A DNA stretch of 64,000 nt from Strobilurus pachycystidiatus (Eukaryota > Basidiomycota > Agaricomycetes > Agaricales > Physalacriaceae), in assembly GCA_019915135.1 (NCBI GenBank), contig JAHLMK010000036.1, positions 62,001-126,000 on the forward strand, written 5' to 3'. Shown here piece after piece: positions 41,584 to 52,945 of the stretch. Both the position numbers and the translations under genes were made by a program. The notes beneath the pieces are model-generated. The model was not told the DNA's origin. It searched no databases and saw only the letters and a list, made by a program, of their open reading frames with translations. Each line of letters starts with the position of its first letter. Position 1 is the first letter of the stretch.

Positions 41584-42772
41584 TCAACTACGAAGTCCGT
41601 GGGGTACAAGGGGAGGACGTCCAAAGACCTTGTAGAAACATGACACGTAGTGATAGGCAAGCCCGTTCTCGGCGACGAATTGTTCTCCAAGGTCCATTGG
41701 TCCCTCTTTGAGACATTTTCTCGCCGCCTTGACCGTCGCCTGTGCCATCTCCGGAACTCCGCGCCATCCTCGCATCACCAGGTACAACTCCCCAAATGCC
41801 CTGCGCCGCTCGGGGTGGAACTGCGACCCGAATCCCTCGTCCTCGATCTGGTCAAATACGCCGGGAATCAGACTGCTTTCCCAGTAGCTCATGACGCTGA
41901 GGACACGGAGTTGACAATCAGGGTAAGACGACGTGTCCAGCTCGTCAAAGGTCTCGACGGCTGGCTGCTCTTCTCCCTCCTCAAGCTCCGCGTTATCGAC
42001 GTCCATAGCAGCATCCATGAACCCTTCCGGCTTGACCTTGTAGCAGCGGCGATCTAGGGCCAGAAGTTCGAAGCGGAAGTTGACCTCGAAAAGCTCGAAG
42101 AGGATCTCTTTGGCAACACGAGGGGGCGGGACTTGATATTGCTCCAGCTCGACGCCGCGCCAGTTGACGACCAAATGCTCCATGTTTATGATGTCGACCG
42201 CGCCCTAAACCAAGTTCATGTCACTGAGTTGCGGTAATGTGAGTTAGCTAGCAAGATACCCACCTGAAGGCCGCCCTTCTCAATGCATTGGCAAAGGTCC
42301 CTCTTCATCTCTTGGTGCTGCTGCTTTGAACATCCCTCTCCCTCGCTCGGATGGAGCTCGGAGGAAGTGGATCTGAGAGGTCTTCGTCAGATGAATCAGA
42401 CCTGTGAATAACTCTTGGAAAACTTACAGGGTGTTCGGCTTTGAGAGGTACTTCCTGTGCCACTGCGACGTGATGGGCCGGCGGCGGAAGCGATGGAAGC
42501 AGTGGGATTGTGAGAAATTGTCTTGTAGGAGGCGGCGGCGGCGGAAGAGAGAGGCACAGAAGCCGTGATTGCAACACCAGACTTGTTGGAGAAGAAGTCC
42601 GGAGGAGAGGCAAGTTTTTTTATGTAGTGGGCTATGCCTCGATAGCGCTCGAGAGAGGCAACACTCCCTTCAAAGACGATGGAATGGGGAGGAGTTGCAT
42701 GAGCGTACGAGACAGCAAAGGCTTTGGGACGCATCTCCGGAGGGTACGTTACCCAGCTGTCAACTCTGACCC
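41584..42772 (-). pseudogene. Outer hAT accessory gene, C-terminal half
   Basis: Reading leftward from the target copy at 42773, the frame is GVRVDSWVTYPPEMRPKAFA, IVFEGSVASLERYRGIAHYI and KKLASPPDFFSNKSGVA, nearly identical to the inner copy. Then about 350 bp that encode YALPDPNVIAG in the inner copy are deleted, with the break at GAGCTCCATCC. It resumes as QQHQEMKRDLCQCIEKGGLQ, an intron, and HLVVNWRGVELEQYQVPPPR, ILFELFEVNFRFELLALDRR and SCFYKVFGRPPLVPHGLRS with stop at 41584. The N-terminal half lies beyond the inserted inner element (50487-51315). Confidence 0.85.
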
Positions 42773-43095
42773 CTTCTTCATAGAGTCCCCAACGAGTATA
42801 TACCCGAGTATCGCAATACCCTACCTGCAAGGGATTCACACACTCACAGTCTGGCCCAACCCATACCCGTTACCCGAGTACAACTTAAGCGGGTACGAGT
42901 ATGGGTAAGTAACGAGTATGATGAATATATATCCGGGTATCACCCTACTCGAGTATTAGAGCAGGTACCCGGCGAGTATACACGTAAAATCAGCTATGTA
43001 ACATGGTGCAAGTAGATATAAAGCCGTGAATATATAACGAAAGTCTTAGCTGGTAATGTAGTAGTGATATGAAGAATGTCTGTACAGGCGCGAGA

Positions 43096-46000
43096 TTAAG
43101 TAGCGTCAGTAACGACGGGGTCATCACGCTTCCGCTTACGCTTATCATTGAGTACCTTGATAACCTTGTTGACAGGAACGTGACCGTCCTTGACCCAACC
43201 GTTCATCAGCGTCTGCGCTGCCGTCGTCTGTTCCTTGAGATTATGGCGTTTCTTCGTCACATTAAGACCACCGTGCGAGAATAGACGTTCAACATCAGTT
43301 GACGCAGCTACAAATTATATCAAACAATGGCAAGACATAGGATGGCCACAACGTACCTGGAGCAGATATAAAGTCGCAAGCCATCTGGGCAAACGCACCA
43401 CCTGGTGTAATCTCTCGTTCACCCTCCTCGGGAATGGGATCAAGCAGATCGTAGAAGTAGCGAAGCGGGTCGGAACATGTGAAACACGGAGACGACAGCC
43501 AGTCCTCAACGGGATTAGCAGTATATCGGGTGTCCGCGGGCTTTGCGCGAAGGAGTTTTTCGACAGCACTAAGCGGCTCGTCAGTGGAAGTGGCGGCAGG
43601 TATGGCAGATGCAGAGGTGGTGACGCGGGGTCTGTAGTACGTATTGTATGTGTCGCGCATGATGTTTGAGGCAGTTACGATCCACTCCACCTCCCAATTG
43701 TGAGCACGGAACCATTCAAGTTTTTTGTCCGGGCGTAACACTAAAGATAAGTTAGCATTTGAGAACCGGGATAAAGAAAGAGACGTACTCATTGCCATGC
43801 GTGGCATTATGCTGTCGTCCGTGAGAGCATAGTACTTATTCAAGATGGCGCGCGCACGCATAGCCGCATAGCGAATAGCAAGCCTGTATTCACCCTTGAG
43901 ATTGGCGATGACGGCTTCGTAATCGGTATTCATGGCGTCCATGAGAGGTATGATGTCGTGTAAGAGGGGAACGGCGGACTTGGACATACGTTCCGTTATA
44001 TCTATGAGGGGCTGTCAAAGGATGAGGAGAATGTTAAACGGACAACAAAACAAACAAACCTTTGAGAGAGTGTGTAGCTGTTTGAGGAAGTGCCAATCCT
44101 CCTCATCTAAAGCATATCGCTTTAATGTGCGTGCTTGCTTCTTCCCCTTGCCCTTGCGAAGAGCCTGGCACATGGCATCAATGGCGGGGCGAAGTTCAAG
44201 GGCACGGGCAATGACATTGGTGTGGGTGTTCCAGCGAGTGACAACGGCGCGGATCATCTTGAGGACGGCAATGCGCTTCGCTTTGCACATTTCTGCAAGT
44301 TCGTTCTGGAGGGCCTGCTTGTTCCAAACACGACGGCCAAACTTGTACAACTACTCAAGAATTAGTGAGGCATGAGCGCGCTGATGAGGTTACATACCTT
44401 CGTCAAGACGGACTTCCCATACGCAATTTCATCCTGATCAACATCCTGCAGCTCCTCAAGGCCAAAAAGAATATCGTCGAGCTCCTCGTCAGCCATATCC
44501 TGCATCGCCTTTTGCAAACTATTGAGGACGGCGTCTTCATCATCCTCCTCGCGGTTGGGTTCCCCGCCAGCGTCCTCTTCATCATCCTGATCGCCATCTT
44601 CCTCAGCTTCTTCGCGTGAGAGTGAGAAAGGATCCTCTTCGTCGGGATGGGTGTCGGCGTCAGCATGCTCGTCGACTTTGATAGCTTTTTTGGTCTTGAT
44701 GAAGGTGCCGTAGATGGCTTGACTGATGAGGTTGCATATATGACCAGCACAGCGGATGCGAGTGTCAGACCCAAAGATATGGTTTGCTGGGAGCTTGAGG
44801 TTCATGGCCGACACGAATGTGTTGTTGTTCGAGGCATTGTCACCCGCCGAACTCAACAACTACGAACTAACGTAAGAACAAGACCAGAGGAATAGAGAAG
44901 CAGCGTACCCTGTCAAGAAGTTCGTACCAGTCAAGCGCGTCATACGCAACGTCGGCGAGATAGTCGCCAGTGTGTGATTTCTTAAGCCTGAGGGGAATGT
45001 TAGAGAGGGGAGAATGAATTGAACCAGGATACTTACGGGAGCATATCAAGACCAGTTACGGTCATCTTTCCTTTGTAGCAGAACGCCACCAGCAGGCCGA
45101 GGACATCCCCGCCGTTGGGAGCCGCCCATCCATCAAAGATCAGATGCAGCGCACCACCAAATGACTAGGGAAATCATGAGTATTGTCCATTCGAAGGCAC
45201 GGGGGATGAACGCACATGTAGAAACTTCTTCAACTCATCCTTGGTCATGCGAGCGATCTCGTTCAGATCCGAGGAGACCGTAGTTGCGCACGGGATCAAG
45301 GCGGCCGCCTTTGCGTCGAACATCTCGATAATCTCGCGGAAGGGACCATCCTCGCAGATGAGAAATGGACGATGATTGACGGCGGCCCATTTGGCGAGCA
45401 GCCACCGAAGCTTGCCAGTGGAGAAGGTACTCCCCTTTGCAAACGCCTCGACCGTCGTCTGCGTCTCGCCAGCATCTGCAGTCTTCTTGGCACGGCAGTT
45501 ATTGATGTGTTTGTGGAGATTGGAGGTGCCGTAGTCGTTGCATTTGCGATGCGCATAGGTGGACTCGTCACTAAGGGTATGTTAGCAGCCGGTCAGATAC
45601 AAAACAAAGATACGCACTAGCGACAGGTGAATTCTTGATACCAGTCAAAGTCACCGCGAATTTTCATCCAGCGGATAAGAACGGTTTCCTTCGGAAGAAA
45701 GTGCTTGTAAGCGGCGGACGTCCAAGAAGCATCCTCTGGAGGACATTAGTATGTAGCCTTGAGGGAGACAGACAAGAGCTTACTCATTGCTTTCTCCAAT
45801 TTGACACGCTGCTGAGCGCGAGTCTCCGGCGCAGACGAGATAGTCTCTCCATCCTCTTTGTCGTCTTCGAGTATGATGATTGGTTCGGGAGTGGGGGTTG
45901 CCTTCCGCTTCTTGCGCGCCTTGGGGCGCTTCTTTACTTTACTGGGCGCCGCTGTGTCGTCGTCTTCGAGATCGGAGGCAGCTTTGTCGGTAAGCGTCTT

Positions 46001-46150
46001 CTTCTTACGTTTCGCGGCGGGTGGTGGGTCGGGGTCCTCTTCGCTGGATTCTGCGTCGGATCCTGCGTCTGAAGCTGGTCCGGCAGCCGGCCGCTTGGCG
46101 CGAGGAGCGGAGGTTTTCTTTTGGGAAGATAGGGAGGCGGAGGGTTTCAT
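43096..46150 (-). CDS. hAT transposase with BED zinc finger (inner element)
   Basis: It starts at the ATG at 46150 (MKPSASLSSQKKTSAPRAKR) and ends at the TAA at 43096-43098. About ten exons are joined by short GT-AG introns. N-terminus: basic and acidic patches with KKRPKARKKRKATP, a likely nuclear signal. BED-type finger: FDWYQEFTCR then TSNLHKHINNC. Core: LHLIFDGWAAPNGGDVLGLL (first catalytic Asp), GDNASNNNTFVSAMNLKL (second Asp), TRIRCAGHICNLISQAIYG (the C-x2-H), an acidic insertion, and VVTRWNTHTNVIARALELRP (the RW motif). The C-terminal dimerisation domain is complete: STDVERLFSHGGLNVTKKRH. hAT enzymes cut and paste DNA with 8-bp target duplications, as seen here. No stop or frame change was found in the exons, so it may be active. 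Confidence 0.92.
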
Positions 46151-46555
46151 TTTCCTGCGGCGGGTACGTTTAGTCAGGTAGAGATACGCGAGGGGGGTTA
46201 TACATACATGAGAACGAGAAGTCTATGAATGAACGTGTCCGGAAATGAATGGAGCGACCTATGGTGCAGGTCAGGAAAAGTCGGAGGCGGGCGGTGAAAA
46301 AAAAACATACCAAAGGGCGCGCAAAGATTAGAGAGGTGTATGGTAACAGATGCGTTGATAGGCCAAAGGATAACTAGAAGATAGATCAGAGCGTCCCAGT
46401 AACAATGTGCGCCACATACCGAGTTGCCAACGCTGACACGCAAAGTGCCGCTGGACGAGCTAACCCGCCCCTACTCAGATCCTCCCACCGAGTCACTCAA
46501 TGCCTGCTGCCCTTCCTCCCAGAATTCTCCCGCCCTTGAAACCGAACCCGACAGC

Positions 46556-47067
46556 AACAGACGATAAGTCTGCACTGGCAATGAGCTGAACTCGGCAATG
46601 AGTCGAGTTCAGAAGCTGCAGCGAAGATAATTCGCGCAGCTGTGAGGGTACGCACCACTGGCAATAAGTCAGTGGCGGGCCAAGAGGTGTTGAGAAGGGG
46701 GCGGCGGGGCGGTCGTGGTGGGAGTATGCCTGAAGAAGGGATCGGGACTCGAACGTTTCAAGTCCAGCTTGCCGAAATGCCGTGCCACCAGCCACAAACA
46801 AATTTGTGGCTGGTGGCACGGCATTTCGGCCAAGGCGTGCACAGGACTTGGACGTCCTAATCGGGTCCATCACCCATCTCTGGTTTCTGCCCACCACCAT
46901 CCCGCCGCCCGCCCCGTCGCCTCTGTCCTTGCTGACGCCGCCCGTCGTCACTGACTTATTGCCAGTGGCGATTCCTCTCATTGCTGCGCGAATTATCTTC
47001 GCTGCAGCTCCTGAACTCGACTCATTGCCGAGTTCAGCTCATTGCCAGTGCAGACTTATCGTCTGTC
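46556..47067. promoter_or_regulatory. About 510-bp imperfect inverted repeat between the divergent hAT genes (inner)
   Basis: The two arms carry the same order of short hairpins: CAGACGATAAGTCTG, CACTGGCAATGAG, GAACTCGGCAATGAGTCGA, GCAGCGAAGATAATTCGCGC and CCACTGGCAATAAGTCAGTGG-like units. At the centre is a near-perfect 60-bp palindrome (46771-46830, arms of 28 bp reading GCCGAAATGCCGTGCC...). The whole could fold into a long cruciform. It lies between the transposase start (46150) and the accessory start (47573). The outer copy has the equivalent structure at 51921-52453. Likely roles are a shared promoter or a protein-binding region; this is inference. Confidence 0.85.
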
Positions 47068-47572
47068 ACTTTGCCGCCGCGGACGCTCATTCTCCGGACA
47101 ATCGGGATCGGACTGTTATTGGTGGCGCGGAGGGCGGCCCTTATTTTGATCCAGGTGCGTACCTTTCCTATTTGACCTGTATGGGCGCGTGGGCGTCAAC
47201 TGATTCGATCGCGCCTATCTGCAGCTCCCATCGCGCCCACCCCACAATCTGGTATGTACATTTACGCATCATTGTCCGTTCAATAATGGACTCATTCCCA
47301 CCTCTCATCATTGCAGAACACCGCGCTCGCTCTGGACATATTCCGAAGAACAGATTGTACCCTCCTGCTGCCAGGTGCGTCTTTGACAATGACATCTCCG
47401 TAACCCAACTTATAATTGCCAGTTCACTGCATTCCTTTGGCGCCGAGGCGGACCATATTAAGTCGGGCCTCAACACACCACACCAATATTCCCGTTTCTG
47501 TGCGTATTTCACTCCCACCAATTCGCAGTTCAAACTAACACTTATTCTGCTAGATTATCAACTCGCTGCACC

Positions 47573-49963
47573 ATGTCCAGCTCCTCATCTCATCCCGCGT
47601 CATCATCCACACCCGCCGTCGCCAGCGCTTCACGTGTCAGATACGCCCCGCTCAAGTCTTACGAGGGCAAAGTGGGCTACTTCGATGAAGCGGAACGCAT
47701 GTTCATCACCTCGCCCAATTGCGAGTACATCGAGCTCCCGCCATATCCTCGCGAAGACCATACGACGATGATGCTTCGGGACCGACATTTTGGTCACGAC
47801 GACCCACTGTATCACCCTCAGCCATTTGACTATTCCGTCGCCCATCTAGCCCTCATCCGCCACCCCTCCAAACTCCAACATACAGACGAACTCCTGTGGC
47901 ACCTCCCAGGAGAGTCCCATTTCGAGCGCGTCAAGCTGGGAGACGCCTCGTCTGGTCTTGGTACCATTGACCGCCCATTTTGCGATGTTTTGAGGGATCA
48001 TTGGCGGCGAGTGAAGAAGCGCCTTGCAGAGGAGAACACAAAGCAAGCGGGGACCGACGACCAGGGCAAGCTGATGAGCGATCCGTACCTGCAAGACGTT
48101 TTCCCTCGCATGAAGTATCTTGCGGGGCGCCTCGATATACCTTCCAGTTACGACGAAGCAGTCATGGTGTGGTGCATGCTCCAGCGGCTCATCCTCGAGG
48201 TCGAGGCGCGCATGACTTGGCTGCTCGAAGTGCGGGCCATCTTTCGCGACGTGACTGCGAAACGGGTTGGTGTGCGAAATGTTGTCGGTGCTGTAACCGA
48301 CCAGAAGGACATTGCGGACAGTTTGTATCGAGTATGTGTCTCTTTTGTCGATGTCTGGGGTTTCACTAATCTGATCCTTAGGCCGGTGTTCCTATCTGGC
48401 TCTGTCGGCCCATTGGTGCTGAAGAGGGTGTCAGAGTCGACAGCTGGGTGACGTACCCGCCGGACATGCGCCCCAAGGACTTCGTCGTCTCGTACAACCA
48501 TGCAACTCCTCCCCACCCAATCGTATTCGAGGGGAGTGTTGCCTCTCTCGAACGTTATCGCGGCATGGCACACTACATCAGAAAGCTCGCCTCACCACCC
48601 GACTTCTTCTCCAACAAGAGTGGAGTCGCCATTCTTCCTTCGTTGTCAACATCTTCCACCACCACCACCTCCAAAAAACGAACTTATTCGGCTCGGTCGC
48701 GTCCTGCTTTGACGTCTCCCACCGTCCCCGATTCTCTGCCATCCGCTGCAGGACCTTCGCGTCTGAGATCCACGGCCCAGAGCCACACACCATGTAAGTC
48801 TTGATCTATTCAATGCTAACCTAGCTAACTCGAACTTTGCAGATCCACTACCTCCGCGCCCCACTACCCTCAAGCCGAAAGGACCGCCTACCCTTCAACG
48901 CGATAAGTTCGTTGATGTCCACACGCCTCTTATGCCCCGTTCGGTTGGAAGTTGGACGACAGCTCTGGGTCGCGTCAAGGCGGATACCGCCCATTCGCCG
49001 CGAGTCATTCCTGCTGAGGGTGTCAATGCCGGCTACGCTCTCCCCGATCCCAACGTTATCGCTGGCGTCGACAAGGACCACACGCGCGGGTACATGTTCA
49101 CCGCCTATGTCCGGCTTCGGCACATCCTCCACTATCGCATGCAGTCGGACGCCTTCGAACCTTTGAATGCCATGGCGTGGAGGCGAATTCTGGGCATTGA
49201 GCTCCACCCAAGCGAGGGAGAAGGGCGGTCGAGGGTACAACATCAGGAGATGAAGAAGGATCTGTGTGACTGCATCGAGAAGGGCGGTCTTCAAGTGCGT
49301 AATTGCTAACTCACGGAATCATTCCTGATCTTTTTGCAGGGTACCGTGGACATCTCCAACCTGAGACACTCCCTCGTTAATTGGCGCGGGACCGAATTGG
49401 AACAAAATCGAGTTCCACCCCCCCGGATCGGCAAAGAGATCCTTTGGGAGCTCTTCGAGATCAATTTCCGCGTTGAGCTCCTCACCCTCGACCGCCACTG
49501 CTACACACTCAAACCGGAAGGCTTTGCCGAGGCCGTCATGGATGTCGATGTCGACGCAGGGGAACCGGAGCCGGGAGAGTATGTGGAGAGCCAAAGCTTT
49601 GACGACTTGGATGCCTCCTCCCACGCGGATCGACAACTTCGAGTACTCGGTGCCATGAGTTACTGGGAGAGCAGTCTCATCCCCGGCGTTTTCAAGGACA
49701 TCGAGGACGAGGGATTCGGCTCGCAGTGGCATCCGGAGCGTCGACGGGCATTCGGAGACTTGTTCCGGGTGATGCGAGGGTGGCGTGGCGTTCCCGAGAT
49801 GGATGCAGCCACGGTCAAAGCAGCGACAAAGTGTCTCGGGGAGAGGTCGCTGGACCTTGGAGAGCAACTCGTCGCCGAAGACCGCCTGGCCCATCATTAC
49901 GTTCGATGCTTCTATAAGATCTTTGGACGTCCACCTCTTGTACCACACGGCCTCCGCGATTGA
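47573..49963 (+). CDS. Accessory protein of the inner hAT element, unknown family
   Basis: Four exons can be built: 47573-48331, 48382-48793, 48843-49294 and 49340-49963, all with GT-AG introns of about 45-50 nt and agreeing frames, giving about 748 residues. Block 1: SRVRYAPLKSYEGKVGYFDE, YEAVMVWCMLQ-like helical region (SYDEAVMVWCMLQRLILEVE). Block 2: VVGAVTDQKDIADSLYRAGV, PIWLCRPIGAEEGVRVDSWV, IVFEGSVASLERYRGMAHYI. A Ser/Thr-rich linker follows. Block 3: NAGYALPDPNVIAGVDKDHT, MAWRRILGIELHP. Block 4: VNWRGTELEQNRVPPPRIGK, EILWELFEINFRVELLTLDR, FYKIFGRPPLVPHGLRD. No nuclease, zinc finger or helicase motif is visible. It occurs beside the hAT transposase in all three units of this window, so a role in the element's life cycle is inferred. 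Confidence 0.85.
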
Positions 49964-50169
49964 CACTACACTTTACAGACTTTTTTTTACTTATATCTTG
50001 ACTCTTGGTCCGCTACCATTACGATACGCATACTCGTCGCCTCTACGCTCCGCCGGCGGATTTATATTTGTATTATTACTACATGTGATCTTGGACTTTC
50101 GAATTTTTTTTTTGTTAATGGCTTGATAGAAGAACAATGTCATAACTTATTGCATGTGGAGGCAAGGCA

Positions 50170-50272
50170 TTCATCGCCGTTTGGCCTAATGGTAACACGC
50201 CCTCGTCTGTTGGTTCTCAACGTGAAAATGGCTGGAACTCTGCGGGTTCGATTCTCGTAGGGTTCATTTTGT
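50170..50272 (+). other. tRNA-like sequence with Pol III box motifs (inner hAT)
   Basis: An A-box-like TGGCCTAATGGTAACACGC (50182-50200) and the B box GGTTCGATTCT (50245-50255) have tRNA-like spacing and are followed by ATTTTGTTACAA. The acceptor strands do not pair (3' side AGGGTTC lacks its partner), so this is a tRNA-derived relic or Pol III promoter. The outer element has its counterpart at 41292-41410, inside the same terminal segment. Confidence 0.5.
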
Positions 50273-50486
50273 TACAATGCCTTGGGTCTACTCACAATAC
50301 TAATAAAAGTGGGGCAAGTATCAACGGGTATCCGGCAGACCAGCCTCTTGGCCCGATACTTACTCGGTACCCGGGTGTCGCATACCCGAGTATTCTTTAG
50401 CACCCGAGTAAGGGTCTACCCGGATAGAGGTGTTGTACTCGGGTATACCCGTTTTCGCAGCACTCGTTGGGGACTCTACTTCTTCA

Positions 50487-51315
50487 GCACCAATCTTGCG
50501 ACAGAGCCAGAAAGGAACGCCTGCCTGACAATAACATCAGAGAACAAATCAGACATGAGCGAAGGAACACTTACACGGTAAAGATTGTCCGCAAGATCCT
50601 TCTGGTTGGTCACTGCGCCAACAACATTCCGCACTCCCACCCGCTTTGCAGTGACGTCTCAAAAGATTGCTCGCACTTCGAGCAACCAAGTCATGCGCGC
50701 CTCAACTTCGAGGATGAGTCGCTGTAACATGCACCAAACCATGACCGCTTCGTCGTAGCTGGAGGGTACGTCCAGGCGGCCAGCAAGATACTTCATGCGG
50801 GGGAACACATCGTGGAGGTATGGATTGTTCTTGAGCTTGTCCTTGTCGTCCCCCTCTGCAAGCTTCAGGTTCTCCTTGGAAAGCCGCTTCTTTACTCGCC
50901 GCCAATGATCCCTCAAGACGTCGCAGAAGGGGCGGTTGATGGTACCAAGACCTGAAGAGGCGTCTCCCAGCTTGATGCGGTCAAAGTGGGCATCTGAAGG
51001 GAGATACCAGAGGAGCTCATCGGTGTTTTGGAGTTTGGAGGGATGGCGGATGAGCGCAAGGTGGGCGACAGAGTAGTCGAATGGCTGCGGGTAGTAGAGA
51101 GGATCGTCAACGCCAAAATGGCGGTCAGCCAGCATTGACACAACATGGTTCTCGCGCGGAAGGGGCGGAAGTTCGATGTATTCGCAATTTGGAGAGGTGA
51201 TGAACATGCCCTCGGCCTCATCGAAGTAGCCAACCTTGCCCTTGTAAGACTTGAGGGGGGCGTACTTGACGCGCGCCGGACCAACTGCAGTCGGGGCGGA
51301 GGACGAACTGGCCAT
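50487..51315 (-). pseudogene. Outer hAT accessory gene, N-terminal half
   Basis: It starts at the ATG at 51315 (MASSSSAPTAVGPARVKYAP). The frame gives LKSYKGKVGYFDEAEGMFIT, KLGDASSGLGTINRPFCDVL and SYDEAVMVWCMLQRLILEVE, about 80 percent or more identical by eye to the inner copy. At 50659-50661 a TGA interrupts (VRAIF, stop, DVTAKRVGVRNVVGAV) where the inner copy has Arg. After an intron the second exon AGVPFWLCRKIGAEE stops at the inner element's target site. The C-terminal half is at 41584-42772. Confidence 0.9.
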
Positions 51316-51920
51316 TGTCTATCTGTGCGAAGCAAGTCGTTTCTAACAGCCAAGATTAGGTGCATGTCATGGAGTTATGAGGGGAGGGGGTACTCACTGT
51401 GACAAATGAAGCAGCGGCTCGTTGATTGTGCGCTCAAGCAACCAAGAAAGGCGGCAATCTAGATACAAGCTGATGAGTCCTTGTACGGTCTAGCAAGAAG
51501 GTTTGAATGCACAACAAGCAGCTGGCGCGTGTCGCTGGCGAGCGAGGACTCTGGAATGAGAACAAGTCCGTCAGTACTGCAAGCGACGCTGGGCAGATTG
51601 ACAGACCAGAACAGGCAAGCGTCGGCGTAGGATGCGCTGGAGAGCGGGAAATCTAGAATGGGATCAAGTCCATCAGTACTGCAGGCGACGATGGGCAATC
51701 AACTCACCAGGACAAGCAAGTGTCTGTCAGTGTACTGTAGAAGCGCCCGCCTTGCTGCCAGGTATCTGGACTGGCGGCGCGATAGAGATCAGTACGCGCC
51801 CAGCCAAGGACAAATAGTAAAAGACGTACCTTGATCAAAGGTGGGGCCGCACTCCTTGTCACCAATTGCGCCCGGATGCCGATCCTACGGAGGCTGAGAG
51901 CCGCCGCGGTGGGTTCAGCG
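51316..51920. other. 5' flank of the outer accessory gene
   Basis: Leader and promoter-proximal sequence of the outer accessory gene. The words CATCAGTACTGCA and TGGGCA recur about 125 bp apart (51570 and 51675), pointing to a partial tandem repeat. No separate gene was recognised. Confidence 0.3.
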
Positions 51921-52453
51921 ACAGACGATTAGTCTGCCCTGGAGAGGAAATGGAGAGAAAAATGAACAGAACTCGGCAATTATCCGAGTCCTGAGGCCGC
52001 CGCGAAAATTATTCGCGTTGGCCGAATAGATACTCGCCACTGACAATTAGTCAGTGGTGGTGGCGGCGGTGGAGAGAAGAGATGGCGGGGTAGCGGGACA
52101 GTGGTGGTGATAAGACAGGAGTGGGGATCGTCGCCCTAATTGGTGTGTCAAGCCCCGGTCCAGCCTTTGCAGAGTTGCCGCGCCACTAGCCACAAATTTG
52201 TTTGTGGCTGGTGGCGCGGCTTCTCGGCACTGCGGACAAGAATTTTTGTCAAGTCCGCTCGGCACCCTTATCCGCACCACCACCACCACCACCAGCGCCG
52301 CCCGCCCGCTGCCTCTTGCCTCTCCGCCTTCTACCCACCACCGACTAATTGTCAGTGGTGTGTATCCTCCTGCCACCGCAAATTATCTTTGTGGCAGCTT
52401 CAGAACTCGGATAATTGCCGAGTTCTGCTCACCAGTGCAGACTAATCGTTTGA
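51921..52453. promoter_or_regulatory. Imperfect inverted repeat between the divergent hAT genes (outer)
   Basis: Hairpin units CAGACGATTAGTCTG, CACTGACAATTAGTCAGTGG and GAACTCGGCAATTATCCGAG occur on the left, and their complements on the right. The central palindrome at about 52175-52230 contains GCCACAAATTTG and TTTGTGGCTGGTGGCGCGGC. The structure and several loop sequences match 46556-47067 of the inner copy although the flanking bases have diverged. Confidence 0.8.
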
Positions 52454-52945
52454 CACTGCGCTCCCGTACTGCCGCAGGTTTGGGGAGTTTTTGGTCGGGG
52501 TATTGGGCAGCTACTGAGCAGAGGTGCGGGGAGATTAGGGTCAGAGCATCGGGCATTCTTTGGGCAGCGTTCTTTGGTATGTGTTCTTGTCATTTTTGGC
52601 GGCTTGCTCTGATATTTGCGCCACTCCTAGGTGTAATTTTTTGGCGCGCCACCAGCTACACCCTAGCGCCGACACAAGCGGGCTCTCACAGTACATCCTA
52701 CAGTGGCTGCTGCTATTTCTACGCTAACATATTCGTAGCACCCCTTCGAGACCTCTATCATATATTTCTCTAATTGCTCCAGCCCGGGATTATCTGGTAC
52801 GTCGCGCAGTCGCCGCTCCCCACCACTACGCTGACATGTCCCAGCACTCCTTTTGTATCTCATTCAGCATAATTGGATCCTTGCCTACGCGTACGTCTTC
52901 AGTGTTATTGCCCCGCTGTAGCTTGCTCTGACCTTGAGCTGTAGA

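Larger units (their letters stand above)
42773..50486. mobile_element. Inner two-gene hAT element, 7698 bp, complete with 8-bp target duplication
   Basis: The element is 42781-50478. Its 17-bp ends TAGAGTCCCCAACGAGT are perfect inverted repeats. The flanking 8-bp CTTCTTCA at 42773-42780 and 50479-50486 is a perfect direct repeat, the hAT hallmark. Both ends carry subterminal ACCCG/CGGGTA words. Inside are a hAT transposase on minus (43096-46150), a hairpin-rich spacer and the accessory gene on plus (47573-49963), both apparently open. Removing the element and one target copy restores ...CRKIGAEEGVRVDSWV in the outer accessory gene. The intact ends, genes and target site suggest a recent, possibly autonomous insertion. 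Confidence 0.95.

Noticed and set aside
50170..50272. Functional tRNA gene
   Set aside because: A and B boxes are present, but the acceptor arms do not pair and the anticodon loop is irregular; listed as tRNA-like only.
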